Of a DNA stretch of 64,000 nt, positions 50,701-62,300 are shown in pieces (the first letter of the stretch is position 1; every line of letters starts with the position of its first letter). Below the pieces are notes generated by a model. The model saw only the letters and a list, made by a program, of their open reading frames with translations, had not been told where the DNA came from and ran no database searches. A program made the translations under genes and the position numbers. The DNA comes from Pampus argenteus (taxonomy: Eukaryota; Chordata; Actinopteri; Scombriformes; Stromateidae). The stretch covers positions 3,508,001 through 3,572,000 of the forward strand of contig CM072877.1 of NCBI GenBank assembly GCA_036937835.1, in the 5' to 3' direction.

Positions 50701-52347
50701 CAGCCAAACATAAAGTTGTGAAGAGTTCAACATATGTAAATAACTAAACATGGACATTAGATGAGTATTAAACTCAACATAACTTTGGGGTGATTGTCCC
50801 TTTAATTCGCATCACATTACAGTGTGTGTGTGCTACCTTGGAGTTTTCCATGACACTGTCGATACAGTCAAAGTAGGACAGGTCATTGACAGCTTCAGTC
50901 GGGTTCTCCAGCATCCCCCTCACCGACTGCACACACAAATAACAGTCACAACACACACACACACACGTTATACCTGCACATATCAGCTGACTGTCACATG
51001 ACCACTGCACCGTCTATATACTTATTAAATGCTCACTTTTTGGTGTTATCCGTGACCTGTGGTAAAAGTCACGATCAATCAATGCTTGAATCAAGAAATT
51101 CACATTAAAAAGGACAAGCATTTGGTTGTCATAGAAACCTGAATAAACCATAAGGAATCAGTTCCCTGCTTACTGATGCAGGATCGATGGGTTAATAGAT
51201 GGATGGCTGCGCTACTGCAGTTACCTCCAGCTCCCTGAGAGCATTGTCACACTCCTTCTGTCCTGGAGCCTGTTGAGTGCACATGGTGATGAGCTGGTTG
51301 ATGCTGTCTGTAACTGCCCTGTGGACACAAAGGCTCAGAGATGTAAGACACACATAAGCAGAACAAAAAGACTAGCAAACAAAGAGATGGAGAGAAACGT
51401 TTGCTACCGAGCGGCGGCTGCCAACTGGTTCTTGAGGTTGGGGGAGCTGGGGTCAGTGGACAAGGCTTTAGCTGCCAGCAGCAGCTTGCTGGATGACATG
51501 GAGATCGTCTTCAGGTTGGACACCACCTGCGTCTGATCCTCTTTAGACTGGAGGGGAGGTGGAAGAAGGTACGCAGAGTATCTCAGAAACGTAACAAAAA
51601 CACGCTGAAATAACCTTATGACTCATGCTTTGTCCTGATAAAGATAGAATCCAGAGACAAAGACTATATTGTCCAAAACTGACATCAGCGGACTTCTGTT
51701 GTGATTTGGTGCTCTATAAATAAAACTGACTTGACGTTCTGACCTGGGATGTTCCAGCCATGTCAACACCAGCCTCCAGGAAGTTGCTGAAGTCCTGTCC
51801 AAATTTGCTGGTGGCCCTGGCCAGGTCTTGGGTGGTCCCCCTGGACGCCTGGACCACCTCATTGGCTGACTGATTCAGACCGGCCGCCACCTCATTGAGC
51901 TGAGCCTGAACCTCGGGGAAGCTCCTTCCACTGGACGGGAACTACGGAGAGAAGAACAAGGAGAGCTGTTCATAGCAACACAGCAGACGGAGTCCAGCGT
52001 TGAAGAGGTAAAACAGAGACTGAAATGAAAACGTAGGTGGTTGCTATAGCACCAACATCTGGGTAATGGTTAACAAAATTACAGTACAGTAAGTAAGTAC
52101 AGTACACTAGGAACACTATGATTCCAACAAAACCAGGTACAACACTGTAAAGGCACTAATTTCAGTACTATCCATGCATCAGCAGTAATACAACCCCTCT
52201 TATTACAAACAGGTTGACAGTACTAACAGAATCAGCCAGGAGAGCCTTGCTGGCTTCGCCCACAGTGCGGATGGCGTTGTCCACATCCCTCTGGCCAGGA
52301 AGGCAGTTCACACATCTGTTCAGAGCCTGAGACACTGCCTTAGCCAC

Positions 52348-52380
<33 letters not shown>

Positions 52381-53314
52381 GTTAGAATACATAATTCAAA
52401 CATGTTTCATGTCTCTGCACTAACCAAACCAAACAATCTCACTTCAACAGTTCAAGTTAACATCCTCATGTCATGTTGCTGGTAAAACTAATAATGTCAT
52501 CAACAACATATGTCAGCTAGTTTTATAATCACAAAACCCATAGGAACTATTTAAATTAACTACTGAGGTTGATATGATCCGTCTGGCTTCATGTCGTCAC
52601 CTGACTGACTGACACTTCAACCCTTGTATCTGTCCCTCAGTCCTGACCTGGGCCAGCCTCTGCTGACTCTCCGCATCTCCTGGCTTGGCGATGGCCCTCT
52701 TGGTTTCTTCGATCAAGTTGGCTGACTTATCCATGACGGCGCCGGCGCAGTCCAGCGTGGCGTTGCGCGCTGCCGGGTCGTCTGTGGTGGCAGCGACTCC
52801 TCTGGCGGCAGAGGCCAGAGACTTCAGAGCCTGGGCCACGTCTCTGGCTGCCATACCTGGATTCCACCGGAGACAGGATGGTAAACTCAAATGTGACATG
52901 CACCATAAGAATCACATTTACAGAGGATGAATGATTTGTTACAATGTTCAAAATTAAATTAATAAATTAAATACATTTTTTTGTTCTCTTTGTGTAATAT
53001 TTATATTTGCGGTACTTTTGCAGCAAAACATTCTGATGCATTCTGAACATCTCTGGATGTGGCGGTATGGCCAAAGCGATTGACTGAAACAGAATTAGAT
53101 GTTTCAATGTTAAACCCACCTGTGTAGTTCTCATTGCCCTGGGTTGCCTCACTCAGCAGCTGGGCGATGGCTGAGCTCACAGCCTTGGTGCTGGTACCCA
53201 GATCCTGAGAGCACTTCTCAAGCTGAGCAGCAGCAAGGACACAGAGGAGGAGAGAAACTGGTATTCATACTGTTGCATGGCATATCACAAGCTGGTAAGG
53301 AATACATATAGGAC

Positions 53315-53365
<51 letters not shown>

Positions 53366-56300
53366 GTCTCACAGTCTCTCCTGGCAGCGGTTTGAGTTTG
53401 CCCTCTTCAGCTGAAGCTTTTGCTTCCTGGATGTCCTTTTCCAGACCTCTCACCATTGACAGAGCATTGTCTATCTCCAATGGACCGCACGCTTCCTGAG
53501 CCTACACAAACACAAACACAAACACAAACACACACGATGAGTGCTCTCTGTCATTTCCTTATTCACATTAGACATAACTGCACAAGTCAAACTGTAACCT
53601 CCAAGAAAGATACTGATACTTTTATTACTAATACATGAAAATATGGCAAAAGTTAGCAAGATTTAACATCACATGTGAAATCAAAATGTCAACAACTCAT
53701 GATGCTTTACATTTCAATGTAATTATAATTTAATTTATAATAAATAACAACATTTAATGATCATCCAGCCCTCTCTCTACAAAATCCATAATAGCAGTAC
53801 AACAGAAAATTCCTTCTGATCTAACTACTGTATCAGTCCAGTCGCTACAGTAGTAGAGACTTATTAAAAGCACATTAGTGAATGCAGAAGAGAGCAGTAC
53901 CTTCTGTGAGGCGGTGCGGAGCTCAGCCAGGGCACTGGCCAGGTTCTTAGCACACTGGCTCAGCTGCATAGCTGAGGCCTGGTCACTGATGGTGGGAACT
54001 GTGGCCTTGGAGGCTGTAACCATCTTAGCACCAGGCTGCAGGAGACAAACTGTTAGAGCTGGCTTTCATCTAAACCAGATCCACTCATGATATTTAGAGA
54101 ACATACTGATGCTTCAGCTATTCTTAGAGCCAGTGAGTGTACAATATCTTACGTTTGTTTTGGAGGTGGAACTAGAGGTAAGGTGAATGTCCATCAAACA
54201 TACAATGGAATTGATCTTAATGGGATAATGGATATCTACAACACTAGCCAAGGCTTCATATTGTTCATATTTCATTTTTCAAAGCATATTGTTGTTTTTT
54301 TTCTAGATTGTGTTTTCAGACAATGATCTCAGCCAATTTATGCATCATAAAAATAAACTTCATAATTCATCACAGTATATATGATGCATTTGAATCTTTC
54401 AGTGTTGCATTACTGTTGTGTACTAATGCATTATGAGAACAGACTACGGTACGTAACACAGAATCTATTTGTGGCTATGTCTATCATTGTTGTATCATCA
54501 CTAATGTACTGTGCTGTTGTGCCAAACGTACTGTATGTTCTATTAGAAGTCTGTTATTGTACTAATTCAATACTATAGAAAGTTCTGGCAAAGTCTAAAT
54601 GTGTGTGCCTGATTCACTGAGCGAATGGAGCTGGTGGCGTTACCTGCAGGAAGTTCTGGCTGGCACTGATGAGGGCCAGCTGAGCGCTGGGACTGTCAGG
54701 CTGAGACTGGCTGCCTCTGACTCCCTGAACCAGCTGAGGGATCTGCTCTGCCACCACCTGACGTTACACACATAAGACCTTGCATTAAAAACATAGAACA
54801 GGTGACTCCAAGGTGGCAATAAGGAGAGAGAAAAGCCCTCTGTCCATAAGTAACTATGTGTGCAGTATAGGAGGTAGTTCATGTGTTTACCTTGCAGCTC
54901 TGGACGAGCTGCTGCTGGGCAGCCTGGTTCTTGTTGGATGAGGCAGCGTGCTGAGCTGCAGCTATTGTCTGAGTGGCTGCTGCTGCAGCCTGTTTGGCTG
55001 CATTCTGTCAGGAAACAGACATGTGATTCTGAGGCTAGCAATAAATACAATCTAGAGTAAAGTAGCCAACACTATATGAGCAGCTAATATTAGCTAGTTA
55101 GCAGAATTAATATGGGGGAGATTTTTCTGGAGATCTTTGCTCCACCTCCTTCATTCGTACCTCCAGCTTGTTGACCAGCCGTTTCTTGATAGCGTTCTGG
55201 GCAGCAGCGTTTGTGGCCATACGGAGACCTTCAGCAGCCTCTCGCAACTTCTGCTGCTGCTCCTCACTGTCAGGGTTTGCTGCGGCGCCCTGCGGTGACA
55301 TGCACATGGACGTTTAGAACATTACATGGATTATTATACAGAATAAATGTGTTGAGTGTAGACATAATTAAAAAAGGAAAACAAAAAGGCGGACCTTTGC
55401 TGCCTCCACCATCTTGGCGGTGGCATCGGCCAGCAGCTTGGCAGCTGACAGCAGCTTGCGGGAGTTCTCAAGGTCCGACTCTCCCTCTGCATCCATCTTG
55501 ATGGCGTTGACCAGATCAGATGTGGCCTGTGCAAGGATCCGAGCCTGACGAACCATCTCACCTGGTGGGTTAAACGAGAGGGGAAGAAACCCCATATGAT
55601 TACATAGTTATATGTGTTGCTGTGCCAATACTTTATGAATACACCTGTTCGCCAAGCTGTCAGTCATCTACCACTCTCTGCCCCTGTTCCACCCTGTTTG
55701 GTTTGTCTTTAGCACTTTGATACATTTATAGCCTTGCCTCTATGCAATGTCCTGCCAAATCCTCCATCTGAATATATCCAAAACACATTTTGCCATTGCA
55801 ATATCTTTTATAAAAAATAAAAGATCATTCTGGCGCCCGGCTGTTAACATGAACAATGCCATGTGATCAGTGTAATGATTTCAGCTCTCTACACCTACCC
55901 GCGTCTCCCATTGAGCTGAAGATGTTCTCGGTGACATCCAGAATGCGGTCGGTGGCTTCTCCGTGGCGTCCAATAGGATGGCCTCCGCTGGCATACTGTT
56001 TGATGTGTTGAAGCAGCTCATTGAGGGCCTGAGTGACACCCGTGGCGGCCACGCCCACCTGTTTCAGAAGGCCCTCGTCATTGGTGGCCCCCTGTGACGC
56101 CTCTACGCAGCCTTCCACTGACTTGGCGACTAGCTTGCCTGCCTCAATCAGCTGCTCCTGGCACACTGGGGAGCTGATGGTTGGAGCCACCACCTAGAGG
56201 AGTGATAGGAAGAGCTTATATTTGCATACAACTGTGAAGTCCAAGCTCTAAACTTCCTTCAACTACGCCGTTCTCCTCAGCTTTATGTCTGAGGTAGTCT

Positions 56301-59300
56301 TACTCACCCTGGTGCAGGCCACCAGCTGAGACGTGGACAGAGCGCACTGGGTGGCTGCAGCAATGACCCTGTTCTGCTGGGCTGAGTCCTCTGTCTTCTG
56401 TGCCACGTTCTTAGCTTTGAGCACCAGAGCTGCTGCAGCATTAGCCACAGCCTTAGCCAGCTGCATCAGCATGTCCTGCGAACGGCAAACACACACACAG
56501 ACACACACACACACACACACACAGCATTACTTAACACCGACCACTGCATCAGTCATGGGTGAACAAGGGGAAGTGAAAGTTAAAGTGAAAATTTGGATTC
56601 TTGGACTATTAAATAGATTAGAGATAGATAGATGGATAAATAGATTTACTGTATGAGATTATTCACAGTACATAATTATCATCAACTGAACTGAAATGAA
56701 GAATACATCTAAATATGAAATGAAGGAACAGACTTTAATCAAACTTGATTGGGCTTTCTCTCCTCAAAGCAGATTTTTTAAGTCTATTGTAATACACCAC
56801 CAATATGGTCATGTTATGCACGTGCACATACTTCACTGAATGAGTTACTGATAGCTGTAATCTTTCCTGCTGCTCATACTAGTTGGTAAAAGATGCCACT
56901 ACTACATTGTAAGAAACTAGGGACCAAATCATAGTCAGTAGCATGAGCAAGCTCCAAATAAAGACTGTAAGTGATGCCTCATATCAGCTTCAGCATATAA
57001 CGTGCAATGTGCAAATGGCCATGTGAGTTTTGTATTAAAATAAACTTGACTTGAACGTGAGAATCATAGACAGAGTAAAGATCCTACTGTGATTCACTAC
57101 TGATGTGACCCATGAGACCGAAGACACGTAGAAACACCCGACTGTTACTGTTGTGGGCCTTTTGAGACGTATGCTGGGATATTATACAATATGCATAAAC
57201 CTGACATGATGTTGATTGTTATGATAAGCATCTGGTTGAGGAATGATTACAGAGTGAAGAATAATTAAATGTAAGCCGCAGTGTTACTCTGAAGTCATGT
57301 GATAGACATTTGGATTTGAGTTGAGTTATGATTGACAGATTGAATTATGATGGTGTCATAGTGGATCATTTAGCTTGTTGACTAAGAGATTGTTTTGATT
57401 GGTCTTTTCAAATGAGGCATTTGTTTCACGGACACATTTGTTACCAGCGTTTGACAATAAGAGGGGACTCTCCACCTGGCACCCCTGAAAGATCTTTTAC
57501 CTAGAAACTGCCAAATATAGACAGATGATATGAATATGAAACAGAGGAACACAGGATAGACGTTTATAATACAGCCAAACCCACAGTCCTAATCGCTATT
57601 CTTATATTAAGTTTAGCATTCGTGAGACGTGAGACGTTTGCTTTAGGGGAGACAAAACCACTCAGGCATTAGTGTCATTTGTTGTGTTAGGTTCATTTGA
57701 CTTAACCTGCTCTTGTGGAGCCAAATGAAGCAATAAATGAGAATGGTGTTAAATGCCTAATCATTTACAATTAGCCATAAACTGAATACCAGGTGTAACA
57801 ACAAGCTGTCAAACAGGATACATTTGACAAGATTATATATGATGAAGTTTCTTCATTTAAAGCACTTTGTTGTTTTCACAAAACTCTTCTCGCATACACT
57901 TGTTTGTTCCAATGGTTATTGAAAGAGACAGTCATAAAACATATGCAACAGTAGTTTCCATAAAGATGTTTCTCTGTAGTAAGACTGAAATACCACCAAA
58001 AATACCATAAAAAACAGAAGCAAAAGTGTTTTAATCAGAGTTCAGATGGACCCACCTGGAACTGAGGATCAGTGTCTGTCTCTCCTATGTGAGACAGCAG
58101 CTCCCCACTGGCCTGGCCCACATTCCCTGCAGCCTGCAGCAGAATCTGACGAGGCTAAAATCAAAATGTCCAGTTAGATACAGATTAATTATATTAAACA
58201 GATTAAACAACAAATAGCAGAAATTTAAAATGCATCCGTAGCGTACCTCTGTGTTTGCAGGCTGGGCAGTCTTCAGCATGTCAGAGACGGCGCAGGCCAG
58301 GTTCTTAGCAGCACCTAGTAGCTGCTGCCCATTTCCCCCTTCATCCTCCATGAGTGCTGCCAGCAGTTTAACACCCTTGGACATCTCAGTCAGGTTGGAG
58401 GAGATTGTGGTAACGGCGCAGCCGACGGCGGTGTAGTCCGTCTCTGCTGGGTCACCTGAGTGTAGGTAGACAGAAAGATGACTGTATTCATTTCTCGAGG
58501 GAAAACTAGTTTTGTCACACGAGCCCAGGATCCTGATCAAACAGCAAAAACAGAGGTCGATCACATGAGTAAGTAAGTGATGATGGGGAGGAATGATGCG
58601 ACAGGTTCCTGAGTCCCAGCATTTGAGGATGACTTGGCACCTGCACGTCCAGTCTAACATACTGAGGTCTAGGCTTGAGGCCATAATATGAGGCTGAAGT
58701 ATATAAAAACATATAATATATATAATATAATAATATAGTATAATATCGTATAACATAATAATACAGAGGTTACCAGCTTTTCCCACATGTGTAGATAATA
58801 TTTAACATGTAAAGCAGTGGGTCATCAGCACCAACTGCATTCTATTCTAAAAAGCATGACCTGTGTATTAAGGGATTCTAACATGTTGTTTTCAGTGTTT
58901 CATACAGGTAACGTGTCATCAGGTCTACAGGTCATTAACTTAACACCAGGCTATTGTCTCCAGCATCACTACAGGTGGAGAGAAACATGTCTTTAGAGTG
59001 TGGGGTTGGACACCGTCAGGACCAACTGCCTTGTTTGTGTTCACCTTTACTGAAGGTTGAACCTGAGCAATGGCGACAGTAAAGGCTTGTATCATCGGGG
59101 TTTCTCTGTGATGGTGATGACAGAAAGGTCAGGCTCATTAACACATAAACAAATATAAAGCATGTGTTGGTCTCATTTAGAGCAAAAGCCTCCAGATGTA
59201 CTTCTTAATCTACCTTTTGTAATTTTGTAATTAATTGTATGTTAAACTTCAAATTAGCCCTGAGATGGTCCTCATATGTTTGAATGGAATATTTTGAATG

Positions 59301-62300
59301 TTGCAACAGGTAGATGTGCCTGTGTTTCTACCTGCAGTGAGGTTGACCATAGAGGCGGTGCCTGCTGTGATGGCATCCACCTGAGAATGGATCTCATGTT
59401 TGGACTCATCCATCTTGTTTTTACGCCAGGCTTGGGATGCCTTGAACAAACAAGAAAAACAAACTATTTTCCTCCGGTCACATGACAAAGATCCAGAATA
59501 CATTGCTCGGCGTTTATATCATATCAGCATTTAAATCAATCCACAGAATAAAGGAGGGTTAAATCTCACAGCGTCTGTTCCCAGAGGGGGCAGGGTATCG
59601 AAGTCATCCAGAGAGGCCTGGGCAGCCTGGACGGCCTGCATACTGGAGTTGATGGTTCCAGTCAGGGCTTGCTGAGCTGAAGTCTGTGGACACACAAAAC
59701 TACTGTCACTACTATCAACTACTGTTATGTGTACTGTACTGTTAACGTTATAACTAATAATGTTCTTAGAATATGTATGTGCTCTCAATATCAATTATAT
59801 CACTATATTCAATATATTTTGAAAGCTCTAGCTGTGAAAAAAAGTTATATTTTTATTATCATCAACAAATCCCAAAACCAACATTTAGACTTTCTGACTT
59901 CCCTATTAAATCTTCAAAGAACGACTCATGCTGTTTCATTTTTTATAAAAGGATCAGTCATTTTCTAAAACAGCTGGTCATTGGAGTTTATTCATTATCT
60001 TCATGGGAATTGTTGATATTAAGGAAAACATAGAACATCAAACCGAGTTATCCTTTAAGATGTGTTTGATCTGATTCATATAAAACACAGATGAACATTT
60101 TCACATCATCACAATTTGTTCTGAACTCAATGTGACAATTCAGAGAAAAACTCAGAACTCTTCTAACTTTATTCTAACGTTATTCTCAGAAATGACATAA
60201 ATCTCTGAATTTACCTCTCAGAAATATGACTTAATTCTAATATGTAATATGTAACCCTCTTCTAACCCATCAGTATGTTGACATGCCATCATTACTACTG
60301 TAAAATGAATATATCAAATGTCAACTGACTGGAGTGACTCTGTCTGTGGTTAAATTCTTTTCAGCCATCCTCGCCTTGAAAAACCAAAAATACAAATAAC
60401 GTTTCATAAAGCAAAAAAATCCTCGAAACGTTTAAGCGGGTTGGATACGTGACCCACTGTACTAGTGAAAGCATTATAGGCTTATTGATGTACTATGTGC
60501 TATATCTAAAGTCTTCAAAGCATGGAGCAGATGCAGAAAGTGAACATGGTACTTCACAGCATCCGTATAAGTAACATTCTGCCTGCCACTCGAACCCCTT
60601 TGTTTTATTCCTTTTACCAGTGGAGGCATGTGTCCTCGGTGCATCTGTCCGCTGGTGATGTGCTGCTTAGCCTGAGGCATGGAGCCCATCTGGAAGCTCT
60701 CTGGACCTCCAGCTCCTGACCGCATGATGGCTGGCAGGGCCACTGAGCCTGTCTCCACCCTGCCCACCTTATTGAACTGCTGCTGTAGCACTGTGGACCT
60801 GGAGGGATGTTGGAAAGAAAGAAAAAGGACCAGAGAAAAGTCTCCTTAAAAGGTCTTTAAGGCCTTTTTACCAACTCTTATCTCTCAGTAGGGGGACGCT
60901 GTCAATCAAAGTATGCTCATATCAGTGACACATACGTAGACACACTTACTTTTTGGGTGACACAGAGTCTTCCAGCATGGTTGACTCTTCATCTCCCTCT
61001 AGGCCAAAGTGGTCTTTGCTCTTTTTCTGTTGAAAGACAGTAACAGTAACCATACAAAATAGAATTTTAAGAGATTCCTAGTTTAAGGAAGGTTGGCCAA
61101 CAAACAGACAAGAAACCCCGTATGGCATATGAGTGACAGATCTGATCAACAGGTAAGAAGTGTGAAAGAAGAATAGAACAGTAGAAGACTCCATGAGGCT
61201 GCTGCTGGCGCCGTTTTCAGACTCAAGACATAAGCGTCATCCTAATTTAACAACATCCCAGAAGTCTGCATAATCAGCACTCATGTCCATTGATTGGAGT
61301 GCTTTAGTAAAGTGGAAACTATTTATAGAGATCAACCGCTTATATGGATCAAAAAGCTTGGAACAGAATCATTCATATACCAATGCTGTTTAAATAATGT
61401 GCCTACAGTAGTCGGAAGTCTGCTTACAGTGTTCATTTTGGGCCTTTGCATAGGCTGCATGACAATATACACTTATTCTGTATCAGAGCCCGTTACTGAC
61501 AGGGACATCATCGCGGAGGGGACAGAGCGCTTTGGTACAGGTGAAGAGGAGGAAGAGGAAGAAGAGCATGAAGAGGAAGAGGAGGAAGATAAGGAAGAGA
61601 AAGAAGAGGAGGAAGAGAAGGAAGAGGAGGAAGAGAAGAAAGATGAGGAAGAGGAGGAAGATGAGGAAGAGGGGGAAGAGCATGAAGAGGAAGAGGAGGA
61701 AGAGAAGGAAGATGAGGAAGGTGAGGAAGAGGAGAAGAGGAGGAATAGGAGGAAGAGAAGGGAGAGGAGGGAGAGGAGGAAGAGAAGGGAGAGGAGGGAG
61801 ATGAGGAAGAGAAGGGAGAGAAGGGAGATGAGGGAGAGGAGGAAGAGGAGGAAGAGGAGGAAGAGGAGGAAGAGGAGGAAGAGGGGAAGAGGAGGAAGAG
61901 GAGGACGAGAAGGAGGAGGAAGAGAAGGAGGAGGAAGAGAAGAAAGAGGAGGAAGAGAAGGAAAATGAGGAAGAGGAGGAAGAGAAGAAAGAGGAGGAAG
62001 ACGAGGAAGAGAAGAAAGAGGAGGAAGACGAGGAAGAGAAGAAAGAGGATAAAGAGGAGGAAGAGAAGGAAGAAGGGAAGAGGAGGAATAGGAGGAAGGT
62101 GAGGAAGAGGAGGAAGATGAGGAAGAGGAGAAGGAGAAGAAAGAGGAGGAAGAGAAGGAAAATGAGGAAGAGGAGGAAGAGGAGGAAGAGAAGAAAGAGG
62201 AGGAAGAGGAGGAAGAGAAGAGGATAAAGATGAGGAAGAGGAGGAAGAGAAGGAAGAGAAGGAAGATGAGGAAGAGGAAGAAGAGGAGGAAGAGAAGGAA

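Noticed and set aside
58085..58786. 233-codon open frame in the talin region
   Set aside because: It reads through the exon 58247-58455 into intron on both sides; only the exon part shows talin sequence bounded by GT/AG sites.
60886..60901. CAGTAGGGGGACGCTG as a CTCF-like site in tln1
   Set aside because: It needs an insertion and breaks the invariant GGC, so it is too weak to list.
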